A stretch of DNA of 64,000 bases from Anseranas semipalmata (lineage: Eukaryota; Chordata; Aves; Anseriformes; Anseranatidae): the NCBI GenBank assembly GCA_013399115.1, contig VXAA01005282.1, forward strand, positions 133,223-197,222, in the 5' to 3' direction. Under the pieces are notes generated by a model, which did no database searches, had not been told where the DNA came from, and was given only the letters and a program-made list of their open reading frames with translations. Each line of letters starts with the position of its first letter. Position 1 is the stretch's first letter. A program made the translations under genes and the position numbers. Positions 1 through 10,705 of this stretch are shown here, in pieces.

Positions 1-2377
1 ACATTCTCAAAAAAGTTTTGACGTGCATGAAAAGGCTGTGCATTACTCAAGTGGCAGAAAGAACAGAATGAGAAACCAGCAGCGGATCAGTCGCTGTTGC
101 ACAACTTTCAGTCACACTAGGCAGCTAGCTGCTGTCTTCCACTTAGATGAAAACGAAATGGAAACAGCACTAGAGATCGGCTGTACATAGTATGTTTGAC
201 CCTTTTGAATCATTATGCTGATACCAAAAGCTAACATCTCCCACTGCACTCGGCTTTGGTGGGTTTTTAATCAAGAAAGTAGCACCAGGAAAGCATTAGT
301 GCAAACTCAGATGAATCTTTCTGTTTCTAGTGGTGCTATAAAGATCACTTCTCATATAATCAGGAACAATATACACATGTTAATTAATGGCAGGGGGTTT
401 CTTTTCCTTGTAAATTATATTTAGCCTCAGAATGTGAATGCTATTCATTTATGACTGAAATAACAGAGCAGCATAATTTCCACAGTAATTTCAGTTCATT
501 CAGTGACATTACCTACATATAATTATAAGGTAATTGTCAACATTTGTTACCATGTGAATGCTGTTTTTTCTTGTCTTCTATAGATAGGAACATAGAATGT
601 TCTCGTCACGATCACCCCACATTGGCAAGGATGATAAAAATCAAATTGACAGGACATGTCAGATGCTTCAAATAAACAATATAATTTGCACTTTAAAAAC
701 GCAAAAAAGAAAGTGAATGTGTTGTCTGAAGTTTTCTTTATGAGTAGAGGAAAACTGCTTAAAATATTCCTACTTCCCTTTTTCAGATATAATTCTTTTC
801 TTTTTGATCAAGCTGGAGTTAAAAACAGAAAGCCAAATCTCTTCTTTGGTAGTTTATAAGGAACAATAAAAAAGTCCAGGAATTGCAATTTCTAGATCAG
901 GTATTTGATGGGGAAATCTGCTGAAGGTTGTAGAATGATTCCTCCCTCCCTGCTTCTCACTCCCATTTTGACTTTTACAAAATTTGGTTTAGATTTTATA
1001 AAAGCAGCAAAGCAGAATATCTCTAGTCATGTTAAGCATAGAGAACTAAATTCTCACTGTGCATGAACAGGTGCGGAGTATTTCAGGGACACTGTGGACA
1101 GTTCTGCCAATACAGAGCTTCAGCCTAGTATACGTGCTCCCACTGCGGGGCGAGGGGAGGCTATTCTTTGATTTGAGATCTGCATTTTCACCTTCTGTAG
1201 ATACCAGCAAGCCTGTGGTCCTAAGACCATCCATGTGGGGTGCACTTTTCCTTAGCGTATCCTTGAAAACCAAACTCACAAGGCATAGGAGTACCATCTA
1301 CAAAGCAGGCTTTAATATAAATAGAAAAATGGAAGGCTTTAGGAATAAGCAGCCCTGATGAGCAGAAAATAGTTGATTGGCCACAGTGACCTGAAGGATA
1401 AACACAGTTATACTTCCGGAAGGATTTTTGCTACTACTCGTAATTTGGAAGGCCTATGCTGTAAAGAACAGACACAAATAACACTTGCTTTTAATAATCA
1501 CTGCCACTCTCCCAACCCTGTTTACATAGATAGCAGCTGCCACTGTGGCATTTTCCTACTGATGCTTCTTAAATATAACACGGGACTAACATACAGAGCA
1601 GCTCACGTACATGATCTATACATCCTATGTCGCAGATAGTTCTCCTTCCCAAGGTACCAAGCTATGACAAGTGCACTGTGTACACTAGTGTCTCTTAGAC
1701 AGAACATACCACCGATGGATGACAATTTCTCCAGGTCTTTCCTTGTAGAAGAATACTTTCTAGGGGAGTGTGCTGCAGCACTGCATGGTTAAAAAGGACT
1801 CACCTACTAAGATGGATTTCTCTTAAACAGACCTCTCTGAAAGCAGGATAAATGTATTCAAGTTCTATTTAGCAATTTTGTTTTTTCTGAGTTTCCCCTG
1901 TGCCTTTTATTCCCTCAGCCACTCTGCTGGCTGGAGTCTGATTTTATCCACAGAGACATTTGCTGGCAGGGACAAGATAAAATCGCTAAGTCCCTTTCTC
2001 CTCATGTGACTGAGCCCAGCCCTAAAGCTCATGATTGCTATTTAACAAAAGATCCTTAAAGATTTTTTTTTCACTCAGATTCAGTGGCTGAAGGCCTTTG
2101 GACAGGTCCACCTCTCATAAAAATGCACTGCTTGTAAGGCTAATATGATACTAGGGTAAGAAAAGAACAGAGAGAGTCACCAGCAGTGAAGAAACAGGCC
2201 TGAAAGAAGATACACACAGCTACCCTACACCCCACATTTCATGTTCTGTACATAGAAATGCTGTGCAAAGAGTGAAAAGTTTAGGCTTCCTCTGAGGAGC
2301 AGTGTGCAGATGTCTTTAGTTTGTGCATAATTTTCAAATTAAGTATGACTCAAGTGAGACCTTTATTTCCTTTCCAG
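1..2377 (+). other. RCN1: RCN1 intron upstream of the penultimate coding exon (partial)
   Basis: This is intronic sequence running into the window from the left. It ends with a pyrimidine-rich tract and the AG acceptor at 2376-2377. I looked for the preceding RCN1 exon, which should end with an EF-hand and a DEYI-like peptide just before the alanine-aspartate junction, and did not find it. No repeat family was recognised. A 9-bp inverted pair containing GATA cores (1940-1948 and 1976-1984) is present but may be chance. The open reading frames of 60-100 codons here have no recognisable protein character. Confidence 0.75.
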
Positions 2378-2577
2378 CTGATATGTTTGCAAATGAAGAG
2401 GGTGGACCAGAGCCTGACTGGGTGATTACAGAGCGTGAGCAGTTTTCAGATTTTCGTGACCTCAACAAGGATGGAAAGATGGACAAAGAGGAGATTCAGC
2501 ACTGGATTCTCCCACAAGACTATGATCACGCGCTAGCTGAAGCCCGGCATTTAGTCTATGAATCAGATGTAGATAAG
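2378..2577 (+). CDS. RCN1: RCN1 penultimate coding exon (EF-hand region)
   Basis: Encodes residues of reticulocalbin-1, a Ca2+-binding CREC-family protein of the endoplasmic reticulum lumen. The exon is 200 nt: two bases complete an alanine codon begun in the previous exon, then 66 codons follow, so it ends in phase 0. The peptide contains PEPDWV, then a canonical 12-residue EF-hand loop at 2458-2493 (D-x-N-x-D-G-K-x-D-x-x-E), then [11 protein letters not shown] and EARHLVYES, all strongly like vertebrate RCN1 and distinct from calumenin. It closes with the first four residues (DVDK) of another EF-hand loop, completed in the next exon. The acceptor is a pyrimidine tract plus CAG; the donor is AAG followed by gtactt. 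Reading on through the donor reaches a stop within ten codons, consistent with splicing there. Confidence 0.95.
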
Positions 2578-2901
2578 GTACTTACAGTTCTTATGTATTT
2601 TTTTTAAAAAAGTAACATTAAGGGGTTTTGTTTGTTTTTTAAACATAATATAAGCTAGCAAGAAGTGATTCCTAATAACTTTCCTTATTAGTACACTTTA
2701 AATGGAGTTTCAGAGGCTAGACGTGCTAGATTTCTGACTTACACTGGGGTCAAAATCTCACTCACCATGACAGCTACGATTCCTGAATCTTCAGTCTGCT
2801 GCTTTGTAGAATTTTATATTTACCTTGGCTCTTGTAAGTCTGCGTGTCTTTTACTTAGCTTTGAAAATGTTCTTACAGAGATTTTATTTTCCTCCCACCA
2901 G
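2578..2901 (+). other. RCN1: Last RCN1 intron
   Basis: A 324-bp GT-AG intron (gtactt donor, pyrimidine-rich cctcccaccag acceptor) that splits an EF-hand loop between its fourth and fifth residues. It contains short open frames but no recognisable coding or repeat content. Confidence 0.9.
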
Positions 2902-3009
2902 GATCAAAAACTAACAAAAGAGGAAGTTCTAGACAACTGGAATATGTTTGTTGGAAGTCAAGCTACTAATTATGGGGAAGACCTCACAAGAAACCACGAT
3001 GAGCTATGA
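2902..3009 (+). CDS. RCN1: RCN1 terminal coding exon with HDEL ER-retrieval signal
   Basis: Final 35 codons plus a TGA stop of reticulocalbin-1. The acceptor is cctcccaccag. The exon opens in phase 0 with DQKLTKEE, which completes the split EF-hand loop begun as DVDK before the intron, so the full loop has Asp at positions 1, 3 and 5 and Glu at 12. It continues through [18 protein letters not shown], a stretch highly characteristic of RCN1, and ends in HDEL at 2995-3006. HDEL is a KDEL-receptor retrieval signal that keeps the protein in the ER lumen; calumenin ends in HDEF, so this tail supports RCN1. No frameshift or premature stop is seen. Confidence 0.96.
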   Translation, partial: DQKLTKEEVLDNWNMFVGSQATNYGEDLTRNHDEL

Positions 3010-4145
3010 TACAGTACACCAAGCAATATGCCACAGACCTTTTCTCCACTTTACTGAAGTCACTGTGTCCATCCCCTCTTTTAGGGGAAGATGGGCAAGG
3101 GACACACAGTTGAATGACTATATTTTTAACATGCCAGTTTATTACCTCAGAAACTGCATAGAAATAGTCTTTTAGTCTCTTCACATGGTTAAATACAATA
3201 TCTAATTACTACAGTTCTGTTTTGGAAAAAAAAAGTAACTTTTCTTAGTAGATTAGAGCCTGAACTGGGAAAGACATTTAAAAAAACTCCAATGATCTTT
3301 AATAGTAATATATTTTCTTCAAATACGCATTTTTACCATAGTGAAATGCAGCTAGGATTAGAAAGAAAACTACTTTTTAAATAGATGAAGTTGTTTAGCT
3401 ATCTTTTTTTAATAGCATATAACAATTTAGAATTATAGTTTCACTTTCCTATACAGAGAAAAGGTTTGTCAAGTTCCACAACCTTTTTCCACACACTCCA
3501 TTTTTCTCTCCTTGTTTGGGCCAGAGGTGCTCAAAGAGGTATCCGGCAGCCCTCTGGGTCATAGCTTTACAAGTGCAACATGTACAACTGGCCCTTCTCT
3601 GTAACCCCCATCGCAGTGCAGAGACAGCACACGTGGCCCAACACCCATGCTGGCATTCCTCAGCGAGGGTTGTAGAGTTCCTAGTGACAGCTGCTCCTTC
3701 TGACAACAGAATAACATACAATTGTTTGTGGGCTGCTAGTTATGCTGTTTCCTGGGAGGAATTATGCCACATGGAGCATAATTTATCTCACGCTTTTCGC
3801 ACTTTACCCAAGCCATACTCTTGTTCACACAGTGTGAATGGCAGCAGTTCTGTGATGGAGAAAGAATGAGACATATCACCCCCCTGGGCCTTCTGTCTTC
3901 TGCACCACATAAAGGGACAGATTCATGTGGCTAAAGTTCTAGTTTTGTCTGTATGTACGTATAAGTACGTGATACTGAAGCAACTACATGGAGACAGCTT
4001 TCCTTCCAAAGAAGGGAGTAAGCTTTCCACACAGGTGCTTTCGTTTTGTTTTACTGCATAATGTGATCTGTTACATGTATATTTTTATATACCTAACTCA
4101 GATAAGTTTGGTTGTTTTTAAATGTACTGTTTTTAAAATATGCAC

Positions 4146-4151
4146 AATAAA
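4146..4151 (+). terminator. Proximal RCN1 poly(A) signal
   Basis: Canonical AATAAA about 1.1 kb after the RCN1 stop, followed by a T-rich stretch and then a short GT-containing segment. It would give a shorter 3' UTR. Use is inferred; no transcript evidence is available here. Confidence 0.55.
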
Positions 4152-4618
4152 ACCAATACTTTTTGATACTATGAAGGTGCAATAACACTAATACAGAGTA
4201 GCACAGAGAGATGTGAAATCAGGAACCAAGCATTTAAAGCCAGTAGTTCCTAAAGCACTGGATCATTGGCAGGTCCTGCAGCGCTGGCTGGTCATCTACA
4301 AACAGCAGCTGGGCATATGGCACCAACTGTTTCTTCTTCACCTCATTAAAAAAGAACTAGAAATAAGTCCAATGTACATAGTTGCTATCACTATTACTAG
4401 AATCTGTTCTGAACACTAAGGTAACATAAGAACTGTGGTTAAATATTTTAATTTCAGTTGAAGATAATTAAATTCTAGATTACACACTCTGGCAGAGATT
4501 ACATGTTCTTGCTAGCATAATTATTAAGCTTTTGGTGTGCACTTATGACATTGCCAGCAATGTCTCCTAAAAGTCCCTACCTCTTCTGCTAACATACAGT
4601 AGGACAGATGTCATAAGA

Positions 4619-4624
4619 AATAAA
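4619..4624 (+). terminator. Additional AATAAA in RCN1 3' UTR
   Basis: A second AATAAA (within AAATAAA), followed by ctgtttttgctc. It lies about 70 bases before the distal signal and could be an auxiliary or alternative signal. Confidence 0.4.
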
Positions 4625-4689
4625 CTGTTTTTGCTCTCCCAGTACTTTCATGTCAAACTAATGCCTAAATGCAGTGTTATCTGAGAAGC

Positions 4690-4695
4690 AATAAA
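4690..4695 (+). terminator. Distal RCN1 poly(A) signal
   Basis: AATAAA followed within 10-45 bases by GT-rich and T-rich sequence (cacgtgtaag, then ctgttctgtttatt), the arrangement expected of a strong vertebrate cleavage/polyadenylation site. It implies a 3' UTR of about 1.7 kb. Confidence 0.65.
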
Positions 4696-4715
4696 ATTGT
4701 ATCTTGGCACGTGTA

Positions 4716-5859
4716 AGAGATTATCTGTTCTGTTTATTATTTGGATTTGGAAAGGCTTAGTGTATTCAATAATCCTAACAATCTTGAGAAGGTTTTTCTT
4801 TTTTGTAGTCCTTTCACACTAAAGTTTGACATTTTTGTATTTTAGTAACAGAATTGCTGTGCTCTCTCTGCACTTGGATCATCTTCTATTGTTTCAGGAA
4901 ACAATACCTTAAAAGACCTCAGAAAAAAACTTTTTTCCTGCAAGTGAAACTGCAGCCCAGACTGGATAGGAAGCTAAGGATTTTCTCTGGTGCCCAAGGG
5001 AAGGTTGTTTGCTAACTCTTGTTGAAATTCAGTGGGAGTTGGGTGCTGAGACACTAAGCATTGTTGCCTTTAGCTAAACATGACACTTCCAAATCCACTG
5101 CATTCTGTCCCAACAAAAAACTGCATTTGAGCTTTGACAAGCAATCACATCTTCTTTCACATTACTCAATGAATTTGGAATAAAATTAGCATCAAATGAG
5201 AGAGAAATCACGTTCCTATATTTGTTCTCCATTTCTATTAATGCTTGGAACACACTGGGCATTTTTCAGTATAAAACTATACTTATATCAATAATAGTGC
5301 TGAAATCATAGGAGTTACTCATGCAAACAGGAACTGGAAATTTTGACTATTTTACAGGTTGTTTTTTGTTTGCCTTTTTGTTTGTTTTTAATAAAAAGAA
5401 TGCTACTCAGGTAGAGTATGCCCAGCTATGAAAAAGGCAAACATGCAAATTAAAATGAGATTTAAGATAATCAAGTTATCAATGGTTTTAAGTGTAATGG
5501 GGTCGTACTAAGATTAGGAACATTTTTATAAAGCAGAATATAAAAACACAATTTAGAAAACATGACTATCATTGATGTGATTTCACTCTAAAGGCCTTTC
5601 TGTAGCTCTTCATAGTATTTCACTTACCAACACTGAACAATGCACAGCACATTTCGTGCACTAAATTTTCCTTTCAAGCTCAATGCACTAAGGAAGAGTA
5701 ACTCCAAAAGAGACTAGAGCTTCTGGGTTTAAATTTAACACTATTTAAGGAAAGCAAACCTTTGCTAGGGGATATAACTGTTAACATTGTGATTTTTCAA
5801 GCTTAAGGTTTCTAATGGGGTTTGACTGTTCCAGAGATAACATTTTTTTTCCTAGGTAA
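4716..5859. other. Intergenic, no gene seen
   Basis: AT-rich DNA just downstream of RCN1. It includes a T/G-rich low-complexity stretch near 5355-5395 and an octamer-type ATGCAAAT near 5443. A short match around 5022-5041 resembles the core of old amniote repeats but is too short to call. No coding exon or RNA gene was recognised. Confidence 0.5.
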
Positions 5860-6340
5860 CATATTTCAAGTCATATTATGAGCAAATGTTACAAAACTTT
5901 AGTGTAATGTGAAATACTGTAATGTCAGATAGCATTATTTATCTGCTTAATATGACTAAAACCATTAATTGCTGGGAGCCATACTTCATCCCAGCAACAT
6001 GAAAATTCATTTTGTGCCTATCTTGTCAGTTATTGCCCATTTTCTTAATGAATAGTGACGTAGTGAAATTCTGTTGGGAAATATGTTTATAGATTTCCAA
6101 CTGCAAGTTCTGTATGGTAACTCTTATTACATAGATCGTCCATTAACTACACATTTTCGTTATGCCTATACCACATGTCAAAGGTGCATCTTTCCTACTT
6201 AAATATCTGGAATAGCCATTATTATTGCACATGCAGTTTTAATTATTAGAATTTATGAAATGAACTAAGTGGCTAATGTTCATTGTCTTATATTTCCATT
6301 TAATGATTCGATCAGGTTAAATCTGTCTCCTATTCCAATC
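5860..6340. promoter_or_regulatory. Candidate conserved non-coding regulatory block
   Basis: AT-rich, non-repetitive sequence with many homeodomain-type cores (TAAT/ATTA), including ccattaattgc near 5963-5973 and tttaattatt near 6238-6247. It also has a small hairpin with 8-bp arms (5970-5977 and 5989-5996). It reads like a vertebrate enhancer rather than neutral DNA, but conservation is not tested. Confidence 0.3.
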
Positions 6341-9300
6341 AAGGTACTGTGCATAACTCCCTGAGGAAAGGAGAATGCAGCTCATCCTTATCTAATTACA
6401 TTTACACAAGTATCTTAAAATAGCAGCATAATGCTTTACCATTGCAATACAGAAGTGGATCTTGATCCCAGTGAAGTTAATGGCAGAACTCCTCGCCCCT
6501 ATCTAGAGGGACTGAGGCCTTAGCCACATAAAAGCAAGCAGAACAATAGGATGGTGGGACTTGAGGTTAGAAGTAACCATATGACCATCAGATCTTGATC
6601 TCCTTATTACAGCTGAGCAGTAACTTCCAGGAGTTTAGATCAATTCAGGTAAGGTATTCAACATGTGAGGTATTTAGGGCATAAGTCTATTTCAAGGAAG
6701 TCCCTGTCTAACATATTACTGGTCTGTTCAAATAAATTTATCCTTTTACTGAGTGACATTGGTGTCACTCCTAGACAGCAAGTTACCGTTAGCAAATGTG
6801 AACATTAGCAAACGTAATTCATTTTACAGGGTGGCAGAAGGGGCCACAGAAAACATTTCAAGGCCAAAGATCTTGCAAAACCTGGCATGGCTGGTAGTCA
6901 AACATTTGGAACTACCCACCACTAATAAGCAGTACTCTTCCCTTTTCATCGCTCTAATTTAGCATGTTACATTCCATTTAATAGGCCCAGCAAGGAGCAC
7001 ATTAACCAAATTTGCTGAATTACAAAGAAAAAAAATAGGATTATTTTCCCCTGAATTTTCAGGCACCAACGAGGCTGATATCCTTCAAACCCTAGTGCTG
7101 TGTAGATTCCAAACCTGATGATTTTCAAAGCAGCCTCAGAAAAAAAGAAAAGAGGTACCAGCTTTCCCATAGTTTGAAATAGTGCACAAGGGACACACAT
7201 GCACATATGACAGCATAGGCAGCTTCACACCTGCATTCTGTCTCTCCACAGGATGAGGTAAAATCTCTTCCCCAGATGGGAGTACCTCCTCACTATGCCA
7301 ATCACAAGAGTACAATCATCATGTATGTGCATTACTGCTCTTATTGATAATTAAGGGATATCTATCTTCAGCACAAATATTGTTGGCTCTGGTTAGGACA
7401 GCAGAGTTCTGGAGCTCAGTTTCAGATACTGCATTTTTTTGTCATTTTTCCTTGTCCAAACTAACTTCAATACTTGCTATATAAGGAAAATGCTAAAGAT
7501 TGTATATGCCAGTGGAATAATTTATTTCATAAAGTGTCCAGATATGATCTAGATGGCTAGCATTTGCAGGTTTATTATCTGCTTAAGTGTTTCATGGTTG
7601 GCCTCACATTCATGAGGTCTGAAACCACCACATACCCCAAATTCCAGAACAGCTATATAGAACAAGTCATGTCATGATACTGAATCTGAATGGGAATTAA
7701 GGGTGACACATATATTAGAAATGATGTTTCATCTTATCAACAAATATTTACTTATGCATCAAGACGCTTCATCCCTGAAGATGCTACATTGATAACCAAT
7801 AGATGGCTGGGGTTTAGGTAAAAATAAAGTGTAAAATTAAGCTTCCTTAATAGTCCACTCCAATGTGCACTATCTTCTCCCAGCTAAGGCCACCGTTGCA
7901 TTCTGAGGAAGTTTGACAGGAGCATGATATGAACGCTCTGTGGTCACCATGAATCCCACCACTGATGAAGTTAACAAACTGGTATCAAGTCCACAACACC
8001 TAGGAAGGGACAAAAAATAAAAATCCTTCTAATTGTCAATTACTAACCTCCAAGAACATGGAACTCAGGACTGGCATGTCTTCTGTTTGGGTGAAAGCCA
8101 GTGAAGACAATCATTCCCACTGCCCTGCTCACCCACTCAACCACCCACTTTAAGTTCAGCTACACTGAAGTTCTGCTGACATGGCTTTCACTGCCTCTCA
8201 CAGTGCCCTGGTTGTTGGGACACAGAGAAGAAAGGAATGCTGGTTGAGAATGCATCAGATGAAGAAGTGGTAGAGAATTTAGATAGTTAAAACTTCTTGA
8301 AACCTTCAGCTGATAACCAGTAATGTAGAGCAAACATCTTAAAATACTGAGTTGGAATATTTACTTTACTACAAAATCATTTAATTGTGAACTCTACACA
8401 AGAGAAGGACAAGGTTACACGGTATGGTTTTCCTAGAAACAGTAATATGGCTGTTTATACTTGAGTTTAGGAAAACCAGCACCTTGTGAAGCAAATGTTT
8501 CCTGCATGGTTTTTCCTTCAATCTAGTTGTGCAGCCATTAAAATTCTAGGAAACTTTTCTTCTGAGCTAACAATTTAACCCCATGACTTTATTCCAAGAC
8601 TGCCTGCTCAGCTTCTTAATAAAAATCTTCATGTTTTATCAGCTCTACAATTGCTGTCTATTGCTGGGTGCAAAGTTTGGGACTCAATCACAAAAAAGTT
8701 ATGAAGTTATTTTGCTATAAAAAGGACCTTTCAAAAGCCTTGAAACCAGCTACTATTAGGCTTACAGAACAGTTATGTAGACATCTCAATGGCTATAATC
8801 ATTTCTCCCTCTTTTTGCAAAGAAATCAATTTCTCACATTTGCTGCCCCAAAGCTTGTAAAAGGAAGATTGCATACACAAATTAAAATGGGTCCTCTGGG
8901 ATAAAAACAACATAAAATATCAAATATTCAACTTAGAGCTAATCAAAGTTTATTCAGTCATCTGTGTGTCACAGTCAGGAAACTGGTGATAGGATAGGTT
9001 TTCCCTAAATCAGAATGAACCTATGGCACAGCTTTGCAGTGTACTCAGAGTTTTTTTTCTAGGCTCATAACTGTGGTGTAAATAAACATTAGCTTAATAG
9101 TGGGAACCCAGGTCCAAAATGCAGCCAGTAGAGACTAGTTGGGCCCCCTCAACTACCGCTTCAGGAGATATAATTATGTATAAAGCAGACAGTACTAACA
9201 TCCTCCCTTCATGCTTCCACTTCCCCTTATAACATACACAAACACAACTGAAATAAAACTGGTAAGATGAAGAGCAGTGAGAAATGACATGATGAAATAC

Positions 9301-10647
9301 TGCCTTTAAAATCTACTTTATTCAAGTGGAAACAAAACATTTTAAAAGGTGATAATGCTCGAAAAGCTATTTAACTCACCAGCCAAATTGAACTGACCAA
9401 AATCTAATTTATTCCTTGTCTTGTTTAGCAGATGCTTAAAAGATCAATATAGTTGTCTCCGTAGATCGGCATGAAATATTAACCAGTCTGAGTGTTCTGA
9501 AGCTTTTTACAACATATTCAGCCTCATTAAACATTAAGCAGGCTTGAAATATAAATATAAAATAACTATCAGCTTCCTATCCTTCATACACAGAACAAAG
9601 GTAGCTCAAAAGTGGGAAGCAGGAAGAGAAATATTAAATGAACTGGGAATTCAGAGAGAAGTTAACTTAAGAAAGCTGTCAGTATAAATTGACTCAATCA
9701 GATACACTTTACCATAAGGAAAGGTATTATTGCAGTGTCAGTTTGTGAAACAGAATATCTCCTAAGGAGCATAACGAATTCATAAAAATATACCTCTGAC
9801 CAAAAATGTACCCATCTTAGACGCAATGCTCATTTACAGTATGGTTCCTTTTACCCCTCACATTTGCTATAGGACCCACGCCTCCATGGGTTCAATGAGA
9901 ATGAAGCCTTGTTCTCTTTTCTCTGCTTTTCATTACCGTCTGATATGTTAAAAATACCTGGGCAGTACCGTAGAAAAGAGTTTCAGGTTCACTAAAGGGA
10001 AATGTCAGCTTTGCAAATCACTGAAAGTAACTGGACATAAACTGTCAAAATAAGTCAGCAAAACAGTGTGGTTGTTGTCAGTATGTAACTCAAGTCCGCT
10101 ACCGGAGTTGTGGCTAAAGGTTACAGACAACGTAGCGAGATGGCTCTACTCCGATGTACAGATCAACTAATTCATCTATGAATGCTTTTCATTCTAATAT
10201 ACGCAGTACATGTAATACTTTTTTCTCCCATTTGCCTGCTTGCCTTATTATTCCTGCATACTGATAGTCAAGAATAAAACCAACCACACACAGTATTGCC
10301 TTTACCACTGCAGAGTCTGGCAGGGTTTACAGAGAAGCTTTCTGAGTAGCTTTCTTATTTGTATTTCTTCTAGGATTGTCTAGGCATAAAGATAACAGAC
10401 CAGACCACCCCGGTGTTAGAATTTATTACAGCCTTCTCCACTCGGTTTGGGAAGATGGTAATAGCAAGAAGTGAAACTGTGTAGGATTAATTCTCCAACG
10501 GATATACTAGACTTTGTAAGAAGTATAGTGACCTATTAAGTTAGAACTATCAAATTCTCAACATGATAATACCATCAGTCAGTCATTCCAAAAATCATCA
10601 GCAGTTGAGAATGAAACCAAGAAACAAATTCAATACACCTCAAGGCA
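6341..10647. other. Intergenic, no gene seen
   Basis: Ordinary AT-rich intergenic DNA. A short stretch at 6453-6497 (containing cagtgaagttaatggcag) resembles the centre of old palindromic amniote DNA-transposon relics, but it is too short to name. Open frames at 6753, 6967 and 8668 look like chance. Confidence 0.5.
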
Positions 10648-10705
10648 AATATATATAGAGAGATGTAGATGTTATATATAGATAGATAATATATAGATAG
10701 ATATT
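10648..10705. repeat. AT/GATA microsatellite
   Basis: Degenerate tandem run of ATATAT, GAGA and GATA units, including two interrupted tagatagata tracts. Simple-sequence repeat. Confidence 0.8.

Larger units (their letters stand above)
1..4715 (+). other. RCN1: RCN1 gene, 3' part (last two coding exons, introns, 3' UTR)
   Basis: This is the 3' portion of the reticulocalbin-1 gene, which enters the window inside an intron. The exon at 2378-2577, the 324-bp intron 2578-2901 and the terminal exon from 2902 are ordered and phased as expected for a CREC-family (reticulocalbin/calumenin) gene. Exons for the signal peptide and the first EF-hands must lie upstream of base 1. Known mammalian RCN1 has six exons, so these would be exons 5 and 6 (inference). 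The right boundary is the distal poly(A) signal near 4690. In mammals RCN1 sits between PAX6 and WT1, which gives the likely context of the gene-poor DNA that follows. Confidence 0.9.
3010..4715 (+). other. RCN1: RCN1 3' untranslated region
   Basis: Sequence following the RCN1 stop codon, about 1.7 kb to just past the distal poly(A) signal, AT-rich in both halves with a more mixed stretch at about 3480-3900. The exact cleavage site is inferred from the AATAAA at 4690-4695 followed by a GT/T-rich downstream element. The 117-codon open frame at 3516-3869 lies wholly inside this UTR and resembles no family I recognise. Confidence 0.7.

Noticed and set aside
3516..3869. 117-codon open frame downstream of RCN1
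   Set aside because: It lies entirely in the RCN1 3' UTR, has a competing frame on the other strand and no family resemblance.
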